A stretch of DNA of 64,000 bases, taken from assembly GCA_023853785.1 (NCBI GenBank), contig JAJIRX010000533.1, forward strand, positions 372,001-436,000, read 5' to 3'. The notes beneath the pieces are model-generated. The model saw only the letters and a program-made list of their open reading frames with translations. It ran no database searches and had not been told where the DNA came from. Every line of letters begins with the position of its first letter. Positions within the stretch are counted from its first letter, which is position 1. This document shows, piece by piece, positions 11,178 through 24,116 of the stretch. Both the position numbers and the translations under genes were made by a program. Source of the DNA: Psilocybe azurescens. Its lineage: Eukaryota; Basidiomycota; Agaricomycetes; Agaricales; Agrocybaceae.

Positions 11178-11493
11178 CTGCTCGCATGTTCAGGTGAGGG
11201 CCATTTGAGTAAGGCATATGAGATGGCTTGAAGTTCAAATTACCCGTTCCAGGATCGATGGGAACGTATAATAAAGGAAATTCAGAACATGTTCAACTTG
11301 AGTTGGGTTCATCTTCAAGGCTCTCGCGTTCATGTGATGTCAAGATATTCCCACAGTCTGACCGCAACGGTTCACTGTAACTTTACACTATTTAACCAAC
11401 GTGTAGTTATGGAAAGGTTTAGTATATCGAGAACAATTGTCCGGAAAGCTTCATTGAAAACTGCAGCAACAAACCATCATTGACTTTTCGTCT

Positions 11494-12849
11494 CTAGTAG
11501 GTATAAGTGTTATCGGCGACGAAGTGCAGAGTCTGATGGACAAGTTAGGCGGGAGGGTTTCAATATCTTACCCAGGAAATAACTCACGAAGAGGGTAATT
11601 GGCGTGGGATATTTCAGAAGGAATGCACCAGCGTCGGCTCCGGCGTACATGTAAGTTCCTTGACCCCACATTTGCATGGTTGGTGCCGCTAGATGGGTAT
11701 TTGCATCAGCTTTGTGTTTGTTTTGCAGAGAAGCAATGCTATCGGTGACTTACACCCGTCAGAGTTAATCCACTGGGGGATAAATCACCCGTGATCAAGT
11801 CGAAATTCCACTTTTACCAATATGTAGGGGTTCAATCTAAGAGAAATATTCATTTCACAAATAACGCACAATGTGTGACTCTGCAGCCCTGACAAGTTTA
11901 TTTGCGGTTGTCGAGGTGTAGGTGTTGGGCAGGGTCATAGGAACATCACCAGGCTCCGCTGAGAACACAGTCAATAACTACGCTCTCGTAAATGGTTTGA
12001 ATATAATTACATCCAGGCAGTTCAATGCCATTGAAGTACAAGTAACTGCGAAATTAAATTGGATTCAGAATTTTGTTTCATACAACTTGGTAGCAAATAC
12101 ACACTGAGATGAACCGGTTTCGATATCTACCGTGGCACTGTCTCGGCCTTGAATTAATCCAAAGAGAGGTCCGTCCGAGTTCTTAGAATGATATAGGGTT
12201 AGCAGACCTGGTAGAAGAATGAATCGACGCACCAGCATGGTAACAGCTAGACCAGTTCCCGAGACCGTTCCTGCTTCCAATGACACCGAAACCTTGAGTG
12301 CATTTTCCTCTGTAGCGCCATATTTGAAGATCCCATTCGATCTTTGAACCGCAGAAATATATCCAAGCGAGCTTCCATCAGCCTTCCTTACTTCGATTTT
12401 TCCTTCGTAAGTATCTGGTTCGATGACTTCGGGTTCGTCGACGGGAGGGGTAGGGGTCTCTTCCTCCGGTATTTGTGGAATAGGAGACACCTGTGCGCGA
12501 GCGACGTGATCTAATAGGTATCGTATACAAGTAATTATGCAATTAGAAATGTAACATTGCATAAGAACTTTTACTAACCTCGGGATCGACGAACAGGAGG
12601 CTTGAGGGGAAGACCGCGACCAAGACGTTCGGCGTTCGTCAGTTCTCTATGAACCTTGGTGGCAGTGGCGGAGGGGCAGGGCTTTTCCATCATGCTGCGC
12701 GCAACCAAGGGCATGTCCACGGTGTATATCGGTTCTCCGCAAATTTCAGAAAGACATTGGGAGCTATCCGAAACGATAGCTGCATTCGCCGTTGTCAATC
12801 CCGCCAAAACGGCCAAAGCCCAAACGGAACGTGAGATGAATAAGCGCAT
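11494..12849 (-). CDS. Secreted protein, four-paralogue family, copy A
   Basis: Minus-strand gene with small exons: 12579-12849, 12233-12510, 12105-12181, 12011-12045, then exons to the stop at 11494-11496. The signal peptide is MRLFISRSVWALAVLAGLTTANA. Next come the motif SSQCLSEIC, the basic motif LTNAERLGRGLPLKPPVRR, a Pro/Glu linker (IPEEETPTPPVDEP), and a probably beta-rich domain: EVRKADGSSLGYIS, GLIQGRDSATVD, YLYFNGIELPG, LPNTYTSTTAN, ESHIWNFDLITGDLSP, TYMYAGADAGAF. The C-terminus is ITLFTLHFVADNTYTY. The same order of motifs and introns recurs in copies B and D. I recognise it only as a recurrent uncharacterised mushroom secreted family, with no known enzyme motif. All splice phases I checked close, and no lesion was seen. 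Confidence 0.75.
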
Positions 12850-13827
12850 TGTATCAAAAAGATATTAAAAGAGTGTCGGTAGTTTGTTATAGAAGATGGA
12901 GGACCGTGAAGTGGTTTGTAAAACCACAGTTGGGAAGGGGGAGACGAAACCAATGGTGGAACTTGCAAAAACTGAACGGGTGGTGTCCAAAACTTCACTT
13001 GAACTTCAAATTGGGAAAATAAAATAAAATAAATTTGACTTGGGCCAGAGTCGATGCCGAAGGCGTATCGTTGCGAGTCGTCGCATGGCTTACCGATTAC
13101 AGCGGTTATCGCCTTATAATTTCATCCACATTAGGAATGTTCTGCTAGCTATATCGGGACAGCATACCTGCTACATGGATTTTGCGACCCACCGATCATT
13201 GTCTTCATTGAAATTTGTCCAGTTTTGCCGAACTTTTCTGCCAATTAATTAAACGATTAAAAGGGTTTTCAGGGGTTTGCACAGGTATTGCGCCCGAATT
13301 TATAGCCTGGCTTCGGTCGAGTAAAAACTTGATGGCGTAAGAACGCAATGGTTGATGACAGTCAGAAAGAACTTGGAAAGGAACGCGACAGGACAATGAA
13401 TGACAAAAAAGTCGGCATACCCTGAATAACATTATCGGATAGTTAATGCAATGCTGCACCCCTGAACCTTGCGCACCCCTGAGCCCTGAGCTGAAAGGCC
13501 CGACCCCGGTTTAGGGCTCACACACGGTATTGCCCTCGAAAGTCGTAGATCAAGTGAAAGGAATGAGAGACTTCACCCATGTGGTCCCTGTCCTGATCGA
13601 CGTATAACAGACATCAGTACCTCAGACGCATGCAAGCAATTGGCAAGGTTTGTATGAAATGGCTGAACACGCTCCATTCGACATTCGCATATGGGCTACG
13701 ACGGAAGATGTCAATGTTCTGCACAGTAGTTCGAAATAACAAGGATTAGATATATTAGACGAGAAATCGACAAACGAATCGATGAAAAAAGCGTTCCCGG
13801 GGAAGATGGGGCAAACTCTATGAACAT
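12850..13827. other. Intergenic between secreted copies A and B
   Basis: 5' flank of copy A with an A/T-rich stretch at about 13018-13035 (AAATAAAATAAAATAAAT) and the 3' flank of copy B. Short ORFs here are not supported as genes. Confidence 0.45.
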
Positions 13828-15115
13828 TTAAAGGGGAACAAAGTGAAGAGACTGTGGTGCAAGCAATGGTCAGTTGGGACTAAGAAAACGAAGCCAGATT
13901 AAGGAGACTCACGAATGGGACAATGGGGGATGGGAACCTTTGCAAGAAGGCAGCAGAACTTCCTCCAGCATACATATAGCCCGACTGGCTCCAGATTTCG
14001 ATTGTTGGGGTCGCTGACAGCAATGAACGAAGGTTAATCGCTATTTTTCTTTCAAAAGAAAAATAAAACTCACTCCCATCGGTGTTGGTCCATTGGACGG
14101 TGAGTAGGCCCGTGTTCAGGTCAACGTTCCACTAAAGAAAAATTTAGCCTCAGCCCTATCATAAAGAAGCAACGCTAAACTAGTGCGGCACATACAACGC
14201 TGGATTCTGCAGTTCGGGATGTTCCAGTGCTCGCGGTGTATGTGTTCGGTATCGATGCAGGGGTACTTCCTGAAGGGGCTTTTAAAATGAAATTCAGTTC
14301 GATACGTTGGAAATGAGAAAGTTGGCTTACATCCTGGAAGCCCGATACCGTTGAAATATAAGTAGCTAAAATTCATAACCCATTATTGGCTTAATCGGAT
14401 ACTGATGTGGAGCTGTACACTTACTTGTAACTGTTGGAGGCCATATCAGAGCTAGTGCTATCACGTCCTTGCACTAATCCTAGTAGTGGGCCGGCTGTGT
14501 TCTAAGTTCGCATAAGAATAGACGATATCAAGAATTGAACCGAAAATAAGATGTAATTAACGTACCGACATAACAAACGCGATTCCAGATCCAGAGGTGG
14601 CGCCGACGTCTAAAGAGAAAGAAACTTTCACAGCGTCCGCCGCCGCTGCACCATATTGGAAGAGACCGTTGGCCCGTTGAAGCGTCGAGACATATCCAAG
14701 AGACCCTCCATCTGATAATTTTCTAACCTCAATCATCCCCTCGTAAGTGGTCTGTGGAGTGGGAGACACTCGCGGGGCCATGTTATCTGCGAGTATGTAC
14801 GTCATGAGCATGTAAATCGGCATAGCGTAGGACATGAATCAGCATCACCTCGACGAACGGGAGGTTTGGGGGGGAAGTCCGAGGGCAAGACGACGGGCGT
14901 TCGTCATGTGCCTGCGCCTGGTGGCAGTGGGAGTAATGGCCTGAGGGACTGTACGACGGACTGTGGCTGGGTCTGAATGTATGACCTCTCCACAGATCTC
15001 TGCAACACATTGAGCACCGTCTTGGAGGTCTCCAGAAGACAATGCGTAGGTGCTACTAATGAAGCTCAGCAATACAGCTATAAGCCAGAAGGAAAGTGGA
15101 ATTAAACGAGCGCAT
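13828..15115 (-). CDS. Secreted protein family, copy B, with two indels in exon 1
   Basis: Same architecture as copy A: ATG 15115, then in a shifted frame FWLIAVLLSFISSTYA (signal core), GAQCVAEIC, MTNARRLALGLPP, exon 2 with EVRKLSDGGSLGYVS, then GLVQGRDSTSSD, YLYFNGIGLPG, PASIPNTYTASTGTS, RTAESSVWNVDLNTGLLTVQ, GYMYAGGSSAAF and the last exon SLHFVPL ending at 13828-13830. Two frame breaks lie in exon 1. One is at about 15090 between the ATG and the signal core, the other an extra base in the C7 run (G7 on plus, 14868-14874) at GLPP. All later exons keep frame and phase, so the lesions are recent or are consensus errors. Function unknown; extracellular by inference. Confidence 0.7.
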
Positions 15116-16090
15116 GGTGTATAAAAGGAGTGTAGGTATAGCAGTATTAGTAAACGCAAACACAGGAAGGGGGGAAAGGGAATAGGGAGAAGTAAAATGG
15201 ATGAAATGGATGGCGCCTTTAAAAAGCGAACATGCTACCCTGTCCTGTCAAACAACCTTGCCCAGGAATCGGTGATGTCCCTGAAGGTACCGAATTGCCG
15301 TTTCACTATTACTTAGGACTGAGTTTATTGAAGTTTTAAGAACGTACCTATGGATAACGGCGTATCAACGCTCCCGAAGTGTTGTGATAGACATGGGTGA
15401 TTGATGGATCATTACGGAAGATTCATGAATCAGTCTGCTAAAAAGCAACTGAGAATCGGTGACAGTGAGAGGATGAGGTAGCCAGAATATGATACAGAGG
15501 AACATGAAAAGACAAAAGGGGTCAGCACAAAACTTTCGTTAATATGCTCAAAGAGCGCAAAGGCAATCAGTACTAGTATCATTCAGGACCTTGAAACTAT
15601 GGCCCAAGATGATCCAGTACACCTCAGGTCCGGCGCGGTGAGCATCAAAACGCGCCCTGTTCGTGTGCTGCCCAATTTCTATGGCCGAAATTCGAGAAAA
15701 ATGAAACACAGCGGGACAGTATGTGGGTTCGGACAGTTGAAAGCGTAGGCTTTAAAAATCGATTTAGGTCACCGTGAGAAATCAACGTGGGGTGGTGACT
15801 GCCGCGCGGATTGGCGTCGCCCCAACACGCCTCGACCGGCGACAGCTTTGATCAAGATTATGTATTAAGTATGAGGGACCCCTGAATACTCGATGTCTTA
15901 AATATGAGCACTCGGCCTATTACCATCTAAATTACTTAGAAAAGCTGGGACCGATATCAGAGCCTCTGTTACACTCTTGTATTATCCCATTGAAGTCGAA
16001 GCCATCTGAATTCTAGTGCATTGAGTAAGAAAATAGACCGAATTAAAACCAACGCTGGTCAAATGTACCAACATAAGTACTTATTGTTCA
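15116..16090. other. Intergenic between secreted copies B and C
   Basis: Contains the 5' flank of copy B. No supported coding exon, RNA gene or repeat was found. Confidence 0.45.
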
Positions 16091-16099
16091 AAGCGGCAC

Positions 16100-16698
16100 C
16101 AGCTGTCGGAGGTAGTACGTGCGTCTAACGCAGATGACAGTATCACGGCGTCCGCTACCGCCCCGTCTATCTCCGAAGAGCCCGTCCACCCGGCAGGTGG
16201 TGGTCACGGTCGAGGTAAATCGAAGTGATCGTCCGCGGTCTGATTGCCATTTCACATCCACGTTGATTGCACCCTACTCGCGATGCCAGAGTTGTCTTCG
16301 GAGATGGAGACGCTCGTGGCCCAGTAATTGCACCTGGATAGAATTAGAATGTTGTAAGCACGTTGGCTTAACGGTTGTTAGGTATGAATATAGAACCGTT
16401 AGTCGGGCGAGACGAGGGGCTTGAGGGCAAGATTGAGTGTGAGACGGCGGGCGTTCGTCAAGTACCCACGCCCTGTAGTTGCAGGGGGATCTATGACATG
16501 TACAGAACTGTGGAGAGTTGCAGCAGAGTTTCCATATATTTCTGTATCGCACTGCAAGTCACAGGGGGAGTTGAATATATTGGAGATTGTCAATCCTAGA
16601 GAAACCGCTGGTAGCCAAAATGAGGGTGAGAACAAGTGCACTGAATTGTACGATACGATAGGAAGTATAGCACGCAGCGAGCGAGAGCACAAACGCAT
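16100..16698 (-). pseudogene. Secreted protein family, decayed copy C
   Basis: Minus-strand exon 1 (16399-16698) retains the family start: a hydrophobic leader with FWLPAVSLGLTIS, then a degraded Cys motif DLQCDTEIYG (second Cys lost to Tyr) and YLTNARRLTLNLALKP. The exon runs to a stop instead of a donor. After a probable intron, ITGPRASPSPKTT near 16330 resembles APRVSPTPQTT of copy B, but the following frames are broken and none of the later motifs (GLxQGRD, YLYFNG, YAGG) is recognisable. The overlapping plus-strand frames are shadows. Confidence 0.6.
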
Positions 16699-17582
16699 TT
16701 TATAGACCGCGATCCTCGACCTCGACCGTACTCATCCTGGGATGCATAGTATGTTTGAATGCTAAGTACCCCTGACGAAAACGCCGCCACCTAGGACTAG
16801 AAGTCAACTTGCAATCGTTATATGACAATTGGCGGCATTGAATTCAGACCATGGATGCGATCAAGCCAATTATCAGGGGAAATCGTGCGGTGCAAATCGA
16901 TGAAACGCCAGTGAAATAGGACGGTTGTGGAAAATTTATTGACTGGCCGGTAGCCATGAATGTCGATCGGAAAGAGAGAGAAATAGGACCATCGTGCTTT
17001 TAGGGGAAATGCACCAGAAGAGACAGATTTTGATTGAGACTATCGATAAGCGCAAAGGATGAATAGCAAGTCGCGATTGGATCCATTGCCAAAATGATTC
17101 CTCAGTGTGATAGTCTGAGGCTTTGGATGATTCCAACTTTCACGGCTCTAGACGGCTTCACAGATACTTTTGATCAGTCTATCTCCCCAAGAAGCCTTCC
17201 TTGAAAAGCATATAATTATGAGTAGGAATAGATGATTTTCATTAAAGGCGGGTTTACAGACAGTCTAAGGATCAACGACGAAACAAAACTTTTCGCTTTT
17301 CAATCCATCTGGGCATGTTCGAATTATGTTCGAAGAGAAAAACACAGAAAGATCGACCACCAAGCACCAGAGATTTTGAGCAAGCTGGGTTTAGAGTAGC
17401 TTCAAGAAATGGTTATTCATGTCAACCACATTGAACGCATGCTGGCAGGAAAGGTGCTGGCTCAGTGAGAAATTTGAGGATAAACTGGGTTTGAACTGGG
17501 TGATTTCGCGTTCATTTTATCGTGAGAAATTAAACGCGGGGTGGTGACCAACAACTATCAACAACTCGAACGCGTCTTGTCA
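16699..17582. other. Intergenic
   Basis: Divergent interval between copy C and the plus-strand gene starting at 17583. No coding potential, repeat or RNA was recognised. Confidence 0.45.
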
Positions 17583-19129
17583 ATGAACGACCACGGTCGT
17601 CTCTCACACTCATGTCCACCGCAATCTGATTCTTAGAGGACGCTGCGTTCCCTGAGCATGACACATCTTCTAACTGTATCAAATACGACACCGACACCTA
17701 CTTCACCACGACCATCGAGAGTCACAGAACACCAGGACACTCTCACACCTTCAACTCTGGCAAATGTGATACCAGCATCATATCGTCTCTTATACCGGGG
17801 GCATTATCGCTACCAGACTCGCTACTTGTCCTTGATGGGCTCACATTTGCAGCGCGATTGGACTCCCCATCGAAGCAAAGCACGTTCCACTTGCTGGAAA
17901 ATCCACTGGCGTTGGCGTTGGAGAGTATGCGAGGAAGACCCACTTTACGATTCATGAGCACCATTGATTTGAAAGACGTGTATATGGATGAGAGTGGAGG
18001 GGTAGAAATGTGAGTCTCCGCATATAATACACGTCGGGTGTATTGACGATATGTTAGGGACATCCACCCGCTTGCGACCTTGTCGCAAATCTATTTCGAG
18101 AACATGTTCTGTCTGCAGCCATTCTCGTCTGCTTCGACATCGAATGATACCCGATCTGAAAGATCTACAATTGGTGTTAAAGTTGCTCTTGGAGACAGTA
18201 GTATGTCTGTTCGTGATTACTATTTCTCGGTATGACAATAACTTTCGCAGATGGACCTGAGACGACTCAGATCGTTGTTTTCGCACAAGTGTTCCGTTTC
18301 TCGGAAAACAGGAAGACCATCCGACTATGTGTAGGCCGCATCACACCGCGACTACTACCTCCACAGACACAACCACGCGCCCCACGTCCAGATGACCCCA
18401 TACCTCGAAAACCACCTACTTTCTTTATTCGGGATCTCAAGCGAGTTGGCAGTGTAGGCAGGGACCTAAAACGCGTGGCTAGTGGCAGTAATCTTGCTGC
18501 GGGGCCTTTGAAAAGGCAGAAGACATTCAATACCAGCGACATTGCAGCCGATCTAGGAAGTGGGGTGCGATTGGGTGCGGTTGACGTCGAAGCAGATAGG
18601 GTCTTCAAAGTCCCAGAGCTACCGAAGCAGGCCAGAGTGAATGCGAAAGGAAAGGAAAAAAGAAAGTGATGTATTTGGAGACGTTTCAGAGGTCCAACGT
18701 GCCACTACCGTGAAAGGTAAGCAAAAGTCAGACGAGACCCAAAACGAGGCCGCTTTTGAGAAGGCGAATAAAAACGTAAGCCCTTCGCTTATTCGCTTCT
18801 TTCTTCCTTTCTTTTACAAATTTACCTGCAGGCCGTTAAGAGATCCACAATAGAATATCTTGCCCGCACGAAAGACCCCACGAGCTCTGCTCGTTGCATT
18901 GACAAAACTCACCCAGACTTCAAAGAGCTTTATGGGTTTGTATACCGCGGGGTCTGCTTTGCATTGGTTAGTTTTCTACCGTGCTGTATTGTATTGAAAA
19001 CTCGTTCGATTTACTGACTTTACTTAATTCCAGCGTGCGAAGATGCGGTCATGCACCGTCGACACAGGCCTCATAAATCGCCTCATTGACATGCATGCTG
19101 TGATGTACTTGGGAGGTCATGGCGGTTGA
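17583..19129 (+). CDS. Possible Sld7-like replication factor (tentative)
   Basis: Proposed start ATG 17583 with a short intron (about 17596-17636), then SSNCIKYDTDTYFTTTIESH, SLIPGALSLPDSLLVLDGL, LESMRGRPTLRFMSTIDLKD, then DIHPLATLSQIYFEN after an intron at about 18010-18060. A proline/basic middle follows (RDLKRVGSVGRDLKRVASG), then a C-terminal helical block FEKANKN / IEYLARTKDP / CIDKTHPDFKELYGFVYRG / LINRLIDMHAVMY, stop 19127-19129. The two-part layout, a variable basic linker and a conserved helical end with HPxFK and YRG, recalls Sld7 of the Sld3-Sld7 origin-firing complex. That is recall of the family, not a search, so the name is tentative. An extra A in the A6 run 18656-18661 breaks the frame before SDVFGDVSE. 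The start is uncertain because no ATG precedes the open frame without an intron. Confidence 0.5.
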
Positions 19130-19402
19130 GCCGATAGACATGGACCTTGAGACCTCTCTGATTTGCCTCGACTTGCTTGCATATGATCTCCTTTGACGAC
19201 GCGGTTTGATAAGCACATACTTGTTATAGAAACATTTACACAGAGCACTGTGCTCCATGCTTATTATTACTATGATTTCTGTGAGCACTGCTGCAGGGGG
19301 ACCTTTTTAAATAAACGTTCCTGAAAGTCTGACACCTTCCCCATTAAGCGAGTGTAACGGTGACCATCATTTTCCCATGTATACAGAGGCGCTCATCACT
19401 CC

Positions 19403-19410
19403 TTTATAAG
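19403..19410 (+). promoter_or_regulatory. TATA-like box upstream of the BTB gene
   Basis: TTTATAAG lies 124 bp before ATG 19534, in a pyrimidine-rich leader. Spacing fits a fungal TATA box with a roughly 90-nt 5' UTR. Confidence 0.4.
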
Positions 19411-19533
19411 GGTGGGACCCAACTACACCTTTCCTAGTATCCCTATATCGTCGTTGAGAGCACTATCATCCCTTCGGGCCATCTCAATCCATCTTCAGTT
19501 CCAGGTTACAGCTCGCTGTACGCCCCTAAGGAC

Positions 19534-22500
19534 ATGGTCTCGCCAACTGTAAAGTTGAACAATAGGCCCACCTTCAATTCCAAGCAAGCGACACCGAGTT
19601 ATATGCTGGTTCCCGTGGAGAGCCTCGCTAACTCGCCGACGTCGAGCACGGGCTCTGCGTCCATTCTCGACTGGAACTCCAACTCGGACGGCGAGCTCCT
19701 TCAGCTGTCGTCGCCGGCCACCTTAACAGCGACGCCCTCGCCCCCTGCGCTTTCGCCCTCTATTGTCTTTTCGCTGCCGCTGGCGGACGACAGCAGGCTA
19801 GAGACACCGTCATCGTCATCGGACCTCGAAGATCCTTTCCTGGCGCAGTGGGAGATGACCCCGGAGCAGTATACACCCTTCTTCGATGGCTTGATGGCCC
19901 CAGCGCCCATCTGTAGAGGTGACAGCGGTGTTGTGGTTGATGACAGCACAGCCCCTGTCGACCCGGTGCCTCTAGCTCACGATCCAGAGGCAGTGAAATC
20001 AATCAGCCAACTCCAGCCTAGGTATTGGGAAGACTTTGATCGAATTAAGGAGGAGTGTTTGTTCTTGTCGGATGGAATGCACTCGCCGCAGGCTGACGGT
20101 GGAGTTGATGACTCGCCAAACTCGACGGCCAGCTGTACGAATCCGGACACATCTATGACCAGCACAATAAGATTCCCTTACTTGCCGGGTTCGTCGTTCT
20201 CGGCTTCCATGGCAACGACGACAAAAGCGAGAAACGCTATCGTAACAGATACAGATCCGACTCCTCCAACTCCGGTGATGGAGGTGGCCCACAACACCAT
20301 AACCATAAACATGCCATCTGTCATGCCACCTGTCCCCTCCACGTCGACTCCTCCCGAACCCGCTAAGGAGGACGAAAACGCAGAAGCCATTTCTATTGGC
20401 GAATACCTCCAGCGCAAAGCCATGTCTGCAGAAGAATCAGCGCCTAGAGCGACAACGCCTCATGTGGAGGAGATTCCGAGTAGGCCAGCAAGCACCAATT
20501 CAGGGTTGAGCTATTTTACTCAGCCCAACTCTCCTGTTATTGCGAACGTCGAGGCTTCGACTGATGGGGCCGACGACGACGACGACAGCCAGAACGGGCA
20601 TGGCAGCGATTCTGATGCCGAAGGGTCAATTGAATCTACACCTTCGAGTCCTACTCCAGTCAAGGTGACCACTCCCCCGATAACATCAGTCTGACGTGGA
20701 GGCCGGCACAGATAGTCGCTATACCTGCGTTGGAGCCATCCCAAAGACCTAGCTGCATGGACGACCTGCTCTCCCGTTGTACGAATAACAAGTCGCCGTC
20801 CCAGAGAAACTCGCAGATTACATCACTCCCTGGTCTCTTCTGGCGCCTTCCGAGCCCTACAGGGAGTTATCAGGACCCTCAGTCTGCTCCTTCGAGTCCT
20901 AGATACAGTCCTGTGCAGGAATTTTCTGCTCCTGCGTCAGTATGTTCTTCTCGTGCTAGCAGCCCACGGGCACCAATCCTTCCCAGCGTTAACTACGCTA
21001 TTCGTAGTGCTCCTATCTATGGGATGGCGAAGGGTGCTGGTGCTCGAGCGAGGTACTCCCTGTCGCCTGAATTTCCCCGCCGCAATTTGGCAGGCTTCCC
21101 AAACCATACTGCTCGCTCCCCCGAGTTTCCACGACGTACTCTTGATTCGGACGTCCCAAATATCTCCTCATTGTTGAACTCGGTCAAGATATCCTCGCAG
21201 CCTGAGGAGGACACGCCGATGGCGATTTCGCGCCCTTTGCCTCGCTCCGCGTTCTCTTCCAGCCCTGCTTCGTTCCAGCAGGAACAGGAGCTACCTAAGA
21301 GCCCCGCTCCGAATATTCCTCAATGGCTCGTCAACTCTGCGAAGTGTTCTCAATTCTCGGGGGCGACCACGAGCACTGCACAGAAGTTGAGACCGCCTTT
21401 GCCCCCTGTGCCCGTCTCGAAGTACGATGCGACCCCGCAGTTCGCTCTTCGTTCTGATCTAGTGACAAGGAGCCCCGATAACGAGCCTGAGTACTTCGCA
21501 GAGGCTCTGCCGTCGAGCTGGAGCACCCACCTCCAAGGCACCCCTCCCCCACCGCCCTTCAGCCCTCAGTCAAACGTAGAGGATAATGCATGGCACTCGC
21601 CAGCCATGTCCCTGGATACACCACTGCAGTCAGCTCCCGCTGATACCTTGCCTACTGTCACCCCCTTCGTGCATCCTGGTCCCTACACATACGGTAATGG
21701 TTGGAACTGGCCCTACCGCGACCCGGCTCTGTCGACGAACGTTCCGATGACGAACCCGTCGCTGGTACCAAGGCCACCGCCGCATTTCTACAGCCCGCAG
21801 CAGCAGCGTACTCCGTTCCATGGCCACATTTCTGCTCCTGCGCATGCTCAGTACACGGGTTCGACGCTGCCCCGCGACCGCAAGCTGCCTGCTCCGTCTT
21901 CGCCGAATTGGGATCCCCCTCCGCGCAGGCTGAGATTCGCGCCTTTGCCCTCGTCGTCTGGTCCCTATAGGTTGGGAATGGGACTCGGAGAGGGCCCTGC
22001 GTCAGCTGTATCGCCATACACACCCATGCCGCCCATGCCGCCTGCTGCTTTCTATAACAATAGCTATATATACCAGACGCCGCTTCCCCATCCCCCAGTG
22101 ATACCGCAGATCTTCCCTAATCCGCCTTCGACAAATGTGAATGCGACCCCAGCGATGTCAATGAGTGTATTTTCGAACAATACACACCCGTCGAGTAAGA
22201 AGTACTGGTTCGCGGATGCTACGGTTGTCTTTAGGGTAAGTCCCCTTTATATTTTGTCTCGCTGTAAGATCGGGAATCTTATTGATGATGTCTATTTCAT
22301 TTTGTAGGTGGAAGACTGTTTGTATAGGGTTCATCGTCATTTCTTCGATCGTCATTCGGATACTCTTAGTAGAATGTTGGCGACCTACTGGTACGACCCT
22401 ACGAACCACGTTTTCCTCCCTGACGTCAAGAAGATCGAGTTCGAGAGATTGCTCTCCATCTTCTACCCTACGTAAGTTTCCTTGGTATACCATTGGTTCA

Positions 22501-22944
22501 TGTCTGACAGTTATCCCTCACGAACTTAGCGACCTCACCAAACCTGATATCACCACCGTCTCCGGCTGGACGTCCATCCTCGCTCTCGGCAAGAAATGGC
22601 AGATGGTCCAAATCAAAGCTCTCGCTATCCAAAAGCTCGGTCCTCTTACCACAGCAGTCGAGAAGATCTCCATCGCCAAGAAACACGCATTCTCGCCCAA
22701 CCACGAATGGCTTCTCCCTGCGTATACTGAGCTCTGCTCCAGGCGCTCGCCCCTTTCTCTGGAAGAGGCCGAAGAACTTGATCTTCCCACTGTCATGAAA
22801 ATCTGGGAAGTCCAGCATAATATCCTTAATATGATCTACCGGGGCATGTGCTCCGACTCTCGGATCGCTGAGCTGGTCAAGGAGAAGTTCGGCTTTACGA
22901 GCTATTCCTTCTGGGAGTTTGGACCAGATGGAGCCCACATATGA
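19534..22944 (+). CDS. BTB/POZ domain protein with very long disordered N-terminus
   Basis: Four exons, 19534-20664, 20712-22235, 22308-22471 and 22530-22944, about 1077 residues; all phases close. The apparent stop at 20692 falls inside a 47-nt intron (20665-20711; donor GTGACC, branch-like CTGAC, acceptor CACAG). Residues 1 to about 865 are low-complexity, rich in Ser, Pro and Thr, with an acidic run (GADDDDDSQNGHGSDSD) and a tandem motif SPEFPRRNL / SPEFPRRTL. The BTB fold begins KYWFADATVVFRVEDCLYRVHRHFFDRHSDTLSRML and continues with FERLLSIFYP and SILALGKKWQM, as in mushroom BTB proteins. BTB domains dimerise or recruit Cullin-3; no Kelch, MATH or zinc finger is present. A role in regulation is inferred. 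No frame lesion was found. Confidence 0.85.
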
Positions 22945-24116
22945 CTCTGAACATAGTGCACCGCGACGAGGCGAGAGTCGCTACTGTTCGGTTATCCTTT
23001 CTCTGGTTTTCATTCGGACTTGCGCTTTCTTGCTGAATCCCCCGAGCAACTTGAACCCTAAACTTTGTTGGATCCTCTTCTTTTTATGATACTACCTTAT
23101 GCTTTTCTTTTTCTTCTCAGAGTTAACATCGCCTGCACCGTCTGTCGTCTAAAGACTTATAAACCTCAAGCTATGTACAGTATATTTTGTAACACCATCT
23201 TTTCTGTCTTCGTTTCCATATCTAGCTTTAGCTTACCAGTCAAGTTGTACTTTGCTTTCGCGTGTAGGACTGCTGCTACATACATAGTGTAGAAAATCAA
23301 ATATATAAAGTGAACGTTGCGCCATTTATACGTAGGATATTCAGGGAGGTGTGTCGGAACCCTTTACAGTAAATTTTGAAACTGTGCTCTCTCGAAGCTC
23401 GATGAAGGGCGGAATCGACTGATAAAAATGAAGTATGATGTCGCGGCCTTGGCTTGACTAGAACGTTGTAGGCAGTCAAGGGCAGTGAAGTCAAACTGTT
23501 AAAGCTACCTCGATCATCAATATAACTACGAACAAGACTTGAATGCTTGAAAGACTTTATTTAGAAGTGCTGAAAGAAACTTGCAAGTCCCACTACAACT
23601 TCGCATTCCTCTGAGTGCCCATTGATACTGTGATAGCACGGGCATGTCTTTGTCAACGCGTCCCTGTCATAACATATAAGCTGGGCAGTTACCCGGCGGG
23701 TAAGAACCATGACAAGGGGCTTGAGCGAACTGCCATGGCTCTGATAGTTCTCTACAGGTATAGTCCACTGAATGGTTTTAAGTAAAGGTAAAGGACATAG
23801 TTCTTACTACTTAAATGTGATTATGACAAGCCTGAATTTATTATCCAAACGCTAGAAAACTCAATTCATTCATCATGGATTTAAAGCAGTATAGCAGTCC
23901 TATATTCTTATTCATATCCGTGATTGGTAGACGCGGTTCGCAGCGTCTTGTTCGATTACTCAATCCAGGAGGATGAAAGACTTGCGTGCCATACTACGGT
24001 CTACAAGCGAGACGTATGTAGCTTCTTTGCAAAGCTACAGGAAATATATAAATCGTACGCTGTGAAAACGACAAGAAGTCATTACTCACGTTATATACTT
24101 CAACTTCTGTCGGACA
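22945..24116. other. Intergenic
   Basis: 3' flank of the BTB gene followed by AT-rich sequence. An ATATATAAA element at about 24046-24054 may be the old TATA box of the esterase pseudogene. No gene was seen. Confidence 0.45.

Noticed and set aside
16119..16705. Plus-strand ORFs opposite secreted copy C
   Set aside because: Shadows of the decayed minus-strand copy, which retains the family TNARRL motif.
20664..20730. Apparent split of the BTB protein into two genes (stop at 20692, second frame from about 20730)
   Set aside because: A 47-nt intron (20665-20711) with GTGACC donor, CTGAC branch-like site and CACAG acceptor joins both frames in phase 0.
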